Shown here: piece after piece, positions 1 to 7,550 of the stretch | How the letters are laid out: the number at the start of each line of letters is the position of its first letter | Position numbering within the stretch: position 1 is the first letter of the stretch | Assembly (NCBI GenBank): GCA_900548195.1 | Contig: URJQ01000040.1 | Coordinates: 1 to 21,904, forward strand | From: an uncultured Prevotella sp. | GTDB taxonomy: Bacteria > Bacteroidota > Bacteroidia > Bacteroidales > Bacteroidaceae | Reading direction: 5' to 3' | Length of the DNA: 21,904 nt | Program-made: the position numbers and the translations under genes | Notes under the pieces: model-generated | Database searches by the model: none | The model's input: only the letters and a program-made list of their open reading frames with translations | What the model was told of the DNA's origin: nothing

Positions 1-1749
1 AGGGTTTTTGTCGTTAGGAGTGTTGTAACCCTTCTGCACGTTGAGGCGGTAGCTGTTGTTGAGGTATCTTACGCCACCGATTACCTTGATGGAATTGGCA
101 TTGTAGCGGTTGGTCCATGTGACACGGGTGTCGCTCTGGATGAAGTTCTGACGACCGGCAAGTGACTGGCGTATGTTGCCCATATAGATACGGTCGGTCA
201 CGCCCGGCAGGAGGAACTGTGGAACGCCAGTTCTTGGGAGGTAATATTCCTCATTGGTGTTGATGAGAGAGAAATTGAAAGCCTCGGAAAGAGTCAGATG
301 CTTGTTGATATGGTAAGTAGGAGTGATGGAGAACATCACGAGACGGTTGCCGAAAGTGTTTCGGTTACGTCCCTCACCATTCTGCAGAATGCTCAGAGGA
401 TTGGCGATGCTGCGGTCGTTAGTAGGCACAACACCCTGGAGATAACCGTCAGCTTCGGCAAGATATGAGCTTACATTGCCATTGATATCAAAGGCATAAG
501 GCGAGAGGAAAGGCGACTTGATGAGCGCGATGAAGTTAGGAGCAGTAGGAGTAATGCTCTCAATGTCGGAAGCAATGCCGATATCGCGGAGGTTTCGACT
601 TACATCGCTGAACGAAGCATCAAAGCGGCAGTCGAGGTTTCTCGTGATATTGATGTCGGTATTGAGGCGCATATCAAAGCGTGAGAAGTCATGCTTCTTC
701 AGAGTGCTGTTGGCAAGGGTGTAGCCCACGCTGAGATTATAGTTTGCCACATCGTCACCACCCTGCACATTGATGCCGTAATTCTGTGAGAAAGCGTTCT
801 CATAGACCTCCTTTTTCCAGTCAGTATGGTTGTGATACTGGTTGTAATAGTAATAAGAAGGGTCGGAGATGAGGTATTTCATGGAAGAGAAGTCAGTGAC
901 TCTTGCAGTCAGGAGTTCCGTGGTGTATGTGCGGAAATCCTCGGCTCCGAGCATAGTAGCGGTGCGAGGCATGAGCTGAAACTTGCCACCGATGGTGACA
1001 TCAATCTTGGTAGCCATGCTTCTATTGCGCTTAGTGGTGATGATGATGACGCCGTTGGCACCCTTTGCACCGTAGATAGCAGTGCCATTTCTGAGCACCT
1101 CCACCTTGTCGATGTCATTGACATTGATGTTAGCGAGGATATTGTTGTAATATCCATCGTGGAGCATGGTGCGCTCATACTGCATGTCCATGATGACTCC
1201 ATCCACTACCACGAGTGGCTGGGCGGTGGATTTCAGCGAGTTGAGACCATTGATGAACATTACATTGCCCAGTCCCTCATTGCCTCCACGGCTGACAGAG
1301 CGGACTTCAGCGCCCAGACGCTGCTGTATGAACGGGTCGATGCTCTGCTCGGCGTTGTTGTCAAAGTCGGATGACACGGTGAGGCGGTTGCCGGAAGTGG
1401 ATTTGGTGTAACTGCTGGAGAAGGTATCGCTGAAGAGTCGGGCGTTGACATTGTTGAGGTCAGAGCCGACAGCCACCTGAATGGAAGCCGAACCTTCGAG
1501 CGACATGAAGAGACTGTTGACGTAATCAGGCACGCTGATGGAGTAATTGCCCTCGGCATCGGTCATGGCAGTGTAGCGTTCGTTGCCGTATGCCTTGACC
1601 TGCACGCCGGTAAGAGGCTTGCCGGTGGCGGCATCGGTCACCTTACCCTTGATGTCCTTTGCCTGCGCATCGGTGAGAGGAAGAAGCATAAGCAAGCCCA
1701 TGAGCGAGCATTTCTTCATCTTTTGTATGTTATAAATGAGATTTTTCAT
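1..1749 (-). CDS. SusC/RagA-type TonB-dependent outer-membrane receptor, partial (C-terminus outside window)
   Basis: This is a reading frame of 583 codons, open to the window edge, so the barrel is truncated by the window and not by mutation. It should be a TonB-dependent outer-membrane channel that imports a ligand captured by surface lipoproteins. The start at 1749 gives a signal peptide ending in DAQA (residue 30), then a carboxypeptidase-regulatory-like beta domain (about 32-90, IKGKVTDAATGKPLTG), then a plug with MFINGLN, PLVVVDG (179-184) and YGAKGANGVIIITTK (226-240), the family hallmark. I see no clear TonB box between the beta domain and the plug, unlike the other SusC of this window. 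A start at 1719 (MKKCSL) is possible. It begins 23 bases after the preceding FAS1 gene, so it is probably co-transcribed with it. A SusD partner may lie beyond base 1. Family assignment is firm; the ligand is unknown. Confidence 0.92.
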   Translation of the reverse strand, partial: MKNLIYNIQKMKKCSLMGLLMLLPLTDAQAKDIKGKVTDAATGKPLTGVQVKAYGNERYTAMTDAEGNYSISVPDYVNSLFMSLEGSASIQVAVGSDLNNVNARLFSDTFSSSYTKSTSGNRLTVSSDFDNNAEQSIDPFIQQRLGAEVRSVSRGGNEGLGNVMFINGLNSLKSTAQPLVVVDGVIMDMQYERTMLHDGYYNNILANINVNDIDKVEVLRNGTAIYGAKGANGVIIITTKRNRSMATKIDVTIGGKFQLMPRTATMLGAEDFRTYTTELLTARVTDFSSMKYLISDPSYYYYNQYHNHTDWKKEVYENAFSQNYGINVQGGDDVANYNLSVGYTLANSTLKKHDFSRFDMRLNTDINITRNLDCRFDASFSDVSRNLRDIGIASDIESITPTAPNFIALIKSPFLSPYAFDINGNVSSYLAEADGYLQGVVPTNDRSIANPLSILQNGEGRNRNTFGNRLVMFSITPTYHINKHLTLSEAFNFSLINTNEEYYLPRTGVPQFLLPGVTDRIYMGNIRQSLAGRQNFIQSDTRVTWTNRYNANSIKVIGGVRYLNNSYRLNVQKGYNTPNDKNP

Positions 1750-1772
1750 ATATGATTTCATTTTAGGATTCA

Positions 1773-3410
1773 CTATTCTTCATTGCTCTCACGCACAGGA
1801 CTGAGGAAAATGCAGTCGAGGAACATCTCACGGTTGTACTTCCTGTTTTCTTTAGAAGAGATGCTGCACTCTATCGTGATGCTGACAGAAGAGTTGTTCT
1901 GATTGTAATTGCAGGCAGGAAGTTCGAATGCTTTTGCCACGCAGATGGTGTCAACACGCTCTGGATCGCTGATGAACACCTTGCCTCCACAGTTGTATTT
2001 CTGCTCTTTGCCCTCGGCATCAAGGTAATTGATGGTGGCTTTGAATTTGCAAGGACGCATATTTCCGTCAGGATCCTCAATGGTCTTAGGGAGGATTATG
2101 ACATTGAAATCATACTTTCCAGAGAGCGTATTCGCGAGTTTGTAGGTCAGTTTCCAGTTGGATGTGCCCTTGGAAGGCTTGATGTCGAGGTATCCTCCCT
2201 TGGAAATGCTGTCGGCATTGAGAGAGTATGCGTTATAGATGCAAACATTATAGGAGATGATATTCCAGTGCTGCTCGGCTTCATACTCATTCTTGATGAA
2301 GTAAGTCTGCTCAGGAGTGAATGGCCATTCGTCATAATAGTAGATGAAACCATTGCTGCAGGTTTCCTTTCCCTTTGCCGCACCGAAGATACCGTTGCTC
2401 TCGAATGGCTTGTAATAGACGTGGTACTCAGGTTTTGCCTTGTTATAATACATTGAAATCACGCTGTCCTTCATGCTTGCCTGGATGGAAGGGCTGAAGA
2501 AAGCATCCTCAAGGAGCGAACGAGTAGCCCAATACTTCTGGAGAGAGTCGGCTTTCTCCATGCTTGAAGGGAACTTGAAGTGGCTTGCAGCCTCGTCCCA
2601 CGCCTTCTTCCAACCTTCGTTGGTAGTCACGATGGAGTAGTATGTGGAGTCCTCGGCATTGATAAGGCCCACAGACTCGATAATCTTGTTGCGCTCATAT
2701 ACCACGGAGTCGATATATACAGGAACACCATCGACCAGTCCGCTGCTGACGCTTGCGTTCTCATCGAATACGTCCTCATTGTAGGAAGCGATGATATTGC
2801 CGGCTTCTGTGAACTGAGGAATGGCGTTAAGAGCCTCATATATCGTATATTTATAAGGTATCTGCTGGTCCAGAACGTGGAGGACACCATTCTTGCATCG
2901 GATGTTCTTCTCCTTGAAGCTGACGCCGAGGATGTCATTGTCGGTCATGGCAACGCGCTTGGAGTTGAGCATACGGAGGGTATCTGTGCCTGTAGAGCGT
3001 GGGGAACGGCAGAGATGGTTCTTCACGAAATTCTTCTCTACGGCGGAATCGCCATTAGCTGTCTGCACGAGAGCGAGGAGGGAATCCTTGTTGAACGTGC
3101 CGTTGACAGGAGCCATGACGGTGAGTGACTGGCCTCCATCGAGGATTTCAGCATAGCTCATGCTTGACTTCTTATGCTGGCGGAACACCTTGGTCTGGGT
3201 CAGCACTTCGGCAAAGTCACTGAGTTCCGGATTGCTGGAAATCTGCTGCCAGAGGGAAATGTTGCTGCTTTCGGAGTCCGCACCGTCGTAATGGTCGTCC
3301 CAGTCAGAGCATGAAGCCACAGTTCCTGCACCGGCAATGCCCAGAGGGAGGGCAAGGAGCATGAAGCGGAGTCCGGACTTCTTGATGTATTTTGAAATGA
3401 AATTATTCAT
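1773..3410 (-). CDS. Fasciclin (FAS1) domain surface lipoprotein, two FAS1-like modules plus C-terminal beta-sandwich
   Basis: A 545-residue lipoprotein. The leader has the lipobox VASC (Cys34), followed by SDWDDHYD, an acid-rich stretch like the surface-export signal of Bacteroidota lipoproteins. The first FAS1 module (about 52-190) shows the strand-loop SLTVMAPVNGTFN and closes with NGVLHVLDQQIPY. A weaker second one (about 190-365) has TTNEGWKKAW and closes with CSNGFIYYYDEWPFTPE. The C-terminal 170 residues look like a beta-sandwich, with a last strand MFLDCIFLSPV near the end. FAS1 modules mediate adhesion or ligand binding in other proteins; no catalytic residues are evident. The gene follows a similar lipoprotein gene and precedes a second SusC, so it is probably an accessory binding protein, in the way SusE/F accompany SusCD. 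That role is inferred from position. Confidence 0.85.
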   Translation of the reverse strand: MNNFISKYIKKSGLRFMLLALPLGIAGAGTVASCSDWDDHYDGADSESSNISLWQQISSNPELSDFAEVLTQTKVFRQHKKSSMSYAEILDGGQSLTVMAPVNGTFNKDSLLALVQTANGDSAVEKNFVKNHLCRSPRSTGTDTLRMLNSKRVAMTDNDILGVSFKEKNIRCKNGVLHVLDQQIPYKYTIYEALNAIPQFTEAGNIIASYNEDVFDENASVSSGLVDGVPVYIDSVVYERNKIIESVGLINAEDSTYYSIVTTNEGWKKAWDEAASHFKFPSSMEKADSLQKYWATRSLLEDAFFSPSIQASMKDSVISMYYNKAKPEYHVYYKPFESNGIFGAAKGKETCSNGFIYYYDEWPFTPEQTYFIKNEYEAEQHWNIISYNVCIYNAYSLNADSISKGGYLDIKPSKGTSNWKLTYKLANTLSGKYDFNVIILPKTIEDPDGNMRPCKFKATINYLDAEGKEQKYNCGGKVFISDPERVDTICVAKAFELPACNYNQNNSSVSITIECSISSKENRKYNREMFLDCIFLSPVRESNEE

Positions 3411-3422
3411 ATATAGTTGATG

Positions 3423-3432
3423 TTTGTAAGGT
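3423..3432 (-). promoter_or_regulatory. Recurring ACCTTACAAA box upstream of a start codon
   Basis: On the minus strand ACCTTACAAA lies 12 bases upstream of the FAS1 start at 3410. Nearly the same box (ACCTTATAAA) precedes the SusD start at 7380 and the Gate-protein start at 19160. It is not a Shine-Dalgarno sequence. It may be an AT-rich initiation-region element or simply coincidence. Confidence 0.25.
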
Positions 3433-3477
3433 AACTTTTTCTTGTTGGTATCAATCCATTGGCTTTAACCTCAGAGA

Positions 3478-3517
3478 CGTGGAAACGGGAAGCATGATGT
3501 TGCCGCCCGGTTCCACG
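3478..3517 (-). terminator. Intercistronic stem-loop between the two FAS1 genes
   Basis: On the plus strand cgtggaaacggg (3478-3489) faces cccggttccacg (3506-3517). These are 12-base arms with one mismatch around a 16-base loop, starting 12 bases past the stop of the upstream gene. No T-run follows on the minus strand, so a processing, stabilising or partial-attenuation hairpin is more likely than a full intrinsic terminator. Confidence 0.6.
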
Positions 3518-3529
3518 GCTATTAAGTCA

Positions 3530-5485
3530 TCAATGGGTGTCTTCGCCTGCCGGACTTGCATATACACTCTTAGGACAAAGCTCGATATAGTCGAATGACC
3601 ACTCGGCATCGCCTTCCAATACCTGACGGAAGCGGAGCTTGAGTTCCTGACCTTCCTTCACCTGAGTGGTAGTCAGGATGCGGCGCATGTGCTCTGCCCA
3701 TGCGTCAACACGGAAGCTTGTAGCGCCCGGTTTGCGGTAAGAGTCCATGCCTCTCATGTATCCACGGTTGTGGAGAGCCTTGTCATTGGCGAGGTCTTCC
3801 TCCTCATCGGCAGCGTCGATGATGACACCAATGGTAGGATCACCTGCATAGACACGGAGGTCGATAGGAATGCCGCAAGGGTCATTGTTCAGATATACCT
3901 GCACTACGCCACGCTCAACGCCGGCTACATAGCCGAGACGGATCTCGTAAGTGCCAGGAGGTGGGGTAGGGAGAGTGATGGTAACATCGTACTGTCCCTT
4001 CACGCAGATGGCGTTGGCAAGGTAGGAACTCATCCAGAGGAACTCGCTTCGCACGCCGATGAATGTCTCAGGAGAAGTCTTCCAGCCGGAGATATATCCA
4101 TTCTTGAATGCAGTGAGGATGTCGGCAGTATGGCCCACAGCGCCTGCATTCCAGAAGTCAGGGCTCAATGTGGTGCCGTCGATACGCATACGGCAGTTGA
4201 GCACGTTGTCACGGGTGTTGACATCATAGACCAGTATGTCGTCAAGATAATGGAAAACGCCATTCAATGCGCCCTGCTCATGTGTGCCACTCTCGGATGC
4301 GGAGAGCACTTTCACGCCCTGACAGCCAGCATCATACTTTCTGCCGAGGCCCTTACGATTGGCGAAAAGTCCTTCGCTTGGGCGACAGAAACGAATCATT
4401 GCGCCTGGACACATGGTCTGCCAGAATGCTTCAGGGTCGGCAACGTCAGTGACAAGACACTGCTTCATCACCTCTCCAGAAGGAGCAAGATCGTCATAAC
4501 CTATGCGACCGTCGATGAGATGGTAACTGATAAAGCGGTTGAGAGGGTTCTTTCGATTGGTGAAATCGTTGTCATAGAGACCTGCATCCTTAGGGAATGT
4601 CTTGTCATAGACTTTCTTTGCGTATGCGATAAGGTCGTTGATATTGTTGATGTTGTGCTTCTTGAACACTGCATCAGGCTCCACAAGGGCAGTAAACTTA
4701 TGGAATCTCTTCTCAGGATACTTGGCTTTCCAGTCCTGATTACCGTAACGAATAGGTACACCTATCGTGGCAGAGTCGTCACTTACGGAATAGTCGAGGT
4801 CCATATACTTGGTCAGGGAGTCGCTCATATTGGTGAGCTTCAATGCCTGACCGAAGATGGTAGTGGTGGAATCCTCTGCTATGAGGTCAGGAAGGAAACT
4901 GTTGCTCGGAGTGATGAGGCGGTCGATGGTGTGCACTACGCCGTTGGTCACGGAGTCATCCTTCTGGACAAGCTTTGAACGCTTGTTGACATAGAGCAGC
5001 AGGGCATTGTTGTTGTTCACGTCACTGTCGCTTGAGAGCACGAGATAGCGGTCGTCCATATTCATAGGAAGCTCGCCTTCATAGTAGTCTGTGGTAAAGC
5101 AAGCCTGCTTATTGATGATATGTGTGCGGGCAATAGTATCGCATTTGATTTCAGGTATCTCATTGACATCCTTGTAACCATTCTCCGAGAGATATGTCTC
5201 TACCGCCTCATTGGTAGGCGCAAAGACGGTGAAAGTGCCGTAAGTGCTGAGCACATTGTAGTAGTTGGCGCGCTCCAGAATCTGCTGGAACTTGCTGTAG
5301 CGTTCAGGAGAGTCGCTGATGAGCTGCGCTGCAGTGCGCTTGGTGGCAGTGTAATAGTTCTTGTCGCTGAAATCATTGTCCACACAAGCAGTGAGAACAC
5401 TCGCTGTCATGCTTGCTACGGCAATTCCAAGCATGAAGGAACGGAGCGTTATCTTCTTTGTATATTTTGAAATGAAATGAATCAT
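3530..5485 (-). CDS. Fasciclin (FAS1) domain surface lipoprotein, two FAS1 modules plus C-terminal beta-sandwich
   Basis: A 651-residue lipoprotein with lipobox LTAC (Cys34) and an acidic +2 region (VDNDFSDK). FAS1 module 1 (about 50-195) is clear: GTFTVFAPTNEAVETYL, a helix with THIIN, and closing NGVVHTIDRLITP. Module 2 (about 197-420) keeps FISYHLIDGRI and NGVFHYLDDILVYD. The C-terminal part (about 430-640) looks like a galactose-binding-like beta-sandwich: alternating hydrophobic strands (VTITLPTPPPGTYEIRLGY) and a last strand WSFDYIELCPKSVY. The layout matches the 545-residue neighbour downstream, so the two are probable paralogs. It lies between SusD and that paralog and should sit on the cell surface next to the SusCD complex as an accessory binding or adhesion protein. 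The ligand is unknown, and no enzyme motif is visible. Confidence 0.88.
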   Translation of the reverse strand: MIHFISKYTKKITLRSFMLGIAVASMTASVLTACVDNDFSDKNYYTATKRTAAQLISDSPERYSKFQQILERANYYNVLSTYGTFTVFAPTNEAVETYLSENGYKDVNEIPEIKCDTIARTHIINKQACFTTDYYEGELPMNMDDRYLVLSSDSDVNNNNALLLYVNKRSKLVQKDDSVTNGVVHTIDRLITPSNSFLPDLIAEDSTTTIFGQALKLTNMSDSLTKYMDLDYSVSDDSATIGVPIRYGNQDWKAKYPEKRFHKFTALVEPDAVFKKHNINNINDLIAYAKKVYDKTFPKDAGLYDNDFTNRKNPLNRFISYHLIDGRIGYDDLAPSGEVMKQCLVTDVADPEAFWQTMCPGAMIRFCRPSEGLFANRKGLGRKYDAGCQGVKVLSASESGTHEQGALNGVFHYLDDILVYDVNTRDNVLNCRMRIDGTTLSPDFWNAGAVGHTADILTAFKNGYISGWKTSPETFIGVRSEFLWMSSYLANAICVKGQYDVTITLPTPPPGTYEIRLGYVAGVERGVVQVYLNNDPCGIPIDLRVYAGDPTIGVIIDAADEEEDLANDKALHNRGYMRGMDSYRKPGATSFRVDAWAEHMRRILTTTQVKEGQELKLRFRQVLEGDAEWSFDYIELCPKSVYASPAGEDTH

Positions 5486-5493
5486 AGTGTATT

Positions 5494-5642
5494 GGTTTTG
5501 GGTTTTTGGTTTTTGGTTGTGGGTTGTTTGTGATTTAGTTGTTTTGTGATTTAGTTGTTTAGTTGTTTGTAGAGTTCGCTTGTAATAAGACTATCAACAA
5601 AACCACCAGACAACAAAACCACCAGACAACCAGACAACAACC
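5494..5642 (-). repeat. Intercistronic GT-rich/AC-rich opposed tandem-repeat arms (SusD to FAS1 gap)
   Basis: Nearly the whole gap is low-complexity. The left half (5494-5573, plus strand) is G/T-rich and contains a perfect 16-base tandem pair tgtgatttagttgttt (5529-5544, 5545-5560) plus the half unit agttgttt (5561-5568). The right half (5595-5642) is A/C-rich and contains a perfect 16-base tandem pair caacaaaaccaccaga (5595-5610, 5611-5626) plus caaccaga (5627-5634). The halves are partly complementary, so the minus-strand RNA could fold into a long imperfect stem. Confidence 0.75.
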
Positions 5643-5649
5643 ACGTCAA

Positions 5650-7380
5650 CTAATGCTCAAATTCCTCAGTATTGCCATAAGCAGAGTTCTGCTTCAGGAA
5701 TGGATTAACCTTGAGTTCATCCTTATTATATGGGAAGAAGATGATGTTAGGGTCAGCCAATTTGATTTTCAGAGCATTGACTTTATCCTGATATTTCTTG
5801 GTGGCTTCACTGACAAGGCGCTGATTATTTCCGTCGCGAACGGCAATTCTGACGAGGTCGTACCAGCGTTTACCCTCAAACATGAGCTCTCTGTTGCGCT
5901 CATCCAGCAATAATTGCTCCATCTTCTCTTGGCTTGTCTTGTAGTCATTGAATACGAGAGTGTCCTTGGCAGCCGATGTAGTGTAGTTGTGGGCACGCTT
6001 ATTGACTGCATTGATGAGTGTGAATGCAGTCTCATATTCAGCCTCTCCCTTGAGAATACATGCTTCTGCCTTCATCAGCATCACGTCAGTGAGACGATAG
6101 ATGATCCAGTTGGCATACTCAGCGTTGCCACGGCTGGTGGAGAGCTTGAGGCTCTTCTCGTCTGTCACGTTGGTGATGTTCATGGAGACGTTGCTGTTCG
6201 CGTACTTCGTGATGGCGTATCTGCTGTTTGAAAGCTCGGATGTAGCATACACGCGGCAGTCGTTCTTGGTGAAGAGGTCGCTGTTGCCTGTCGCTGCATC
6301 CTTGCAGTAACGGCTGAGAGCAGAGATGGATCCGAGGCGGTCCTTGCCGTAGAATTCATTCACATACTTGTTCTTCACCTGCTGGTTGTTGCGGAAATAC
6401 AGCTCGAAGATGCTCTCGAAAGAGTTTCCTGTGCCGAATATCTCATTGTAGGCATTGCCACAAGTGACTGAACCTACAGTGCCTTCGAGAATAAGAGGGA
6501 TGCCGGCAAACTCCTGCATGTCATTGAGGTCGCCTATCTGATTCTTCTTTTCCTTGTACTGGTTCTTCTTGAAGTCGATGATGAGGTCGCAGTATTTGAT
6601 GGTCTCATCATAGTTTCCACGCCAGAGGTTGAGGTCGGCAAGGAGAGCGTAGATAGCTACTCGTGTCACTCGGCTGCTGTTTTCGTAAGCTTGTCTTGCG
6701 GCTTCCGAGTTTGACATCTTGCTGTCATCCACGTAACGTCTTACTGCATAGTCCTTGACACTTTCGAGGTCCTTGATAAGGGAGTCGAGAGCAGCGTTCA
6801 TAGGTGTGGCAGGAATCTTGAACTCCTTGGTGTCATCGATGGTAGGTTCGAATGACAATGGCACGTCGCGGAATGTGCGGATGAGGTAGAAATAGCAGAG
6901 GTCACGGATGAATGAAGCCTCGGCGATGTTGGCATTAAGCTCGTTGACGGTGTAGTTAGGGTCCTTTTTCTGCACCATAGGGGCGTAATGGCAAACAGTA
7001 TTACAGCGATTGATGGTCTGATACATCACGTTCCACTTTGTGAGCGAGTTGGTAGGAAGGATGTTCTCGTTCAGTATCTCGTTGTATTCATTGCCGATAC
7101 TTGCGCCCTGGAGAATGTTTTCGGAGCGCATCTCGCCCCATACTCCCATGCGGATGATGCTTTCCTCTGACTCCAAGGATTCATAGCATCCCATGAGAAC
7201 GGCGTTTACTTCGCTCTTCTGCGTCCAGAAATTCTCGAGAACCACCTTGTTTAGAGGCGTGATGTCAAGGAAATCAGAGCATGAAGAGAGCAGTCCTGCG
7301 CTTGCTCCGCCTAATGCAATGACGGAGAGAACGCCGTGAAGGACTGGCTTCTTGATATGTTTTGATATTGAAATGTTCAT
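5650..7380 (-). CDS. SusD/RagB family nutrient-binding outer-membrane lipoprotein
   Basis: A 576-residue protein of normal SusD length. In this family it is the hinged surface lid that sits on the SusC channel and delivers ligand. The leader ends in the lipobox LSSC (Cys34), followed by SDFLDITP, the typical SusD opening. Family features are the N-terminal helices with FWTQKSEVNAVLMGCY, the tetratricopeptide-like region (AEASFIRDLCYFYLIRTFRDVPL), the conserved WIIYRLTDVMLMKAEA segment, and the C-terminal LLDERNRELMFEGKRWYDLVRI. It follows its SusC partner, separated by 170 bases that hold a large inverted repeat. The ligand cannot be told from sequence alone, and no enzyme gene nearby narrows it. 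Confidence 0.95.
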   Translation of the reverse strand: MNISISKHIKKPVLHGVLSVIALGGASAGLLSSCSDFLDITPLNKVVLENFWTQKSEVNAVLMGCYESLESEESIIRMGVWGEMRSENILQGASIGNEYNEILNENILPTNSLTKWNVMYQTINRCNTVCHYAPMVQKKDPNYTVNELNANIAEASFIRDLCYFYLIRTFRDVPLSFEPTIDDTKEFKIPATPMNAALDSLIKDLESVKDYAVRRYVDDSKMSNSEAARQAYENSSRVTRVAIYALLADLNLWRGNYDETIKYCDLIIDFKKNQYKEKKNQIGDLNDMQEFAGIPLILEGTVGSVTCGNAYNEIFGTGNSFESIFELYFRNNQQVKNKYVNEFYGKDRLGSISALSRYCKDAATGNSDLFTKNDCRVYATSELSNSRYAITKYANSNVSMNITNVTDEKSLKLSTSRGNAEYANWIIYRLTDVMLMKAEACILKGEAEYETAFTLINAVNKRAHNYTTSAAKDTLVFNDYKTSQEKMEQLLLDERNRELMFEGKRWYDLVRIAVRDGNNQRLVSEATKKYQDKVNALKIKLADPNIIFFPYNKDELKVNPFLKQNSAYGNTEEFEH

Positions 7381-7389
7381 ATTTGATTT

Positions 7390-7399
7390 TTTATAAGGT
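7390..7399 (-). promoter_or_regulatory. ACCTTATAAA box upstream of the SusD start
   Basis: The box lies 9 bases upstream of the SusD start and overlaps the foot of the intercistronic hairpin. The same ten bases occur before the Gate-protein start (19163-19172), with a one-base variant at 3423-3432. The role is unknown; it could be a ribosome-access element freed or masked by the hairpin. Confidence 0.25.
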
Positions 7400-7538
7400 T
7401 GTTGGTTGTTGGTTGTCGGTTGTTGGTTGGTGGATTGCTATCCGCCGGTGACGCTGTGGACACGTGGCTTTGGTTTGTTGTTATATTGGTTGGAATAGTG
7501 CTATCTAACCAATAACCTACAACCAAAAACCAGTAACC
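7397..7538 (-). repeat. 32-base imperfect inverted repeat between SusC and SusD, arms made of heptamer repeats
   Basis: The left arm (7397-7428) is four GGTTGTT-type heptamers (one reads GGTTGTC) plus GGTT. The right arm (7507-7538) is AACC-rich and complementary to it at 27 of 32 positions. The loop is 78 bases. In the minus-strand transcript the stem begins 12 bases after the SusC stop and ends 17 bases before the SusD start, so it fills the gap. No T-run follows, so it is more likely a processing or stability structure or an attenuator than a strong terminator. Confidence 0.8.
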
Positions 7539-7550
7539 ATACTAATGCAA

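Noticed and set aside
826..1374. 182-codon plus-strand frame opposite the partial SusC
   Set aside because: The opposite strand encodes the SusC plug with YGAKGANGVIIITTK, so this is an antisense shadow.
3689..4978. 429-codon plus-strand frame opposite a FAS1 lipoprotein
   Set aside because: No signal peptide or domain; the minus-strand frame has lipobox, FAS1 strands and operon context.
5529..5634. Tandem 16-base repeats considered as a CRISPR array
   Set aside because: The units abut directly without unique spacers, there are only two copies each, and no cas gene is present.
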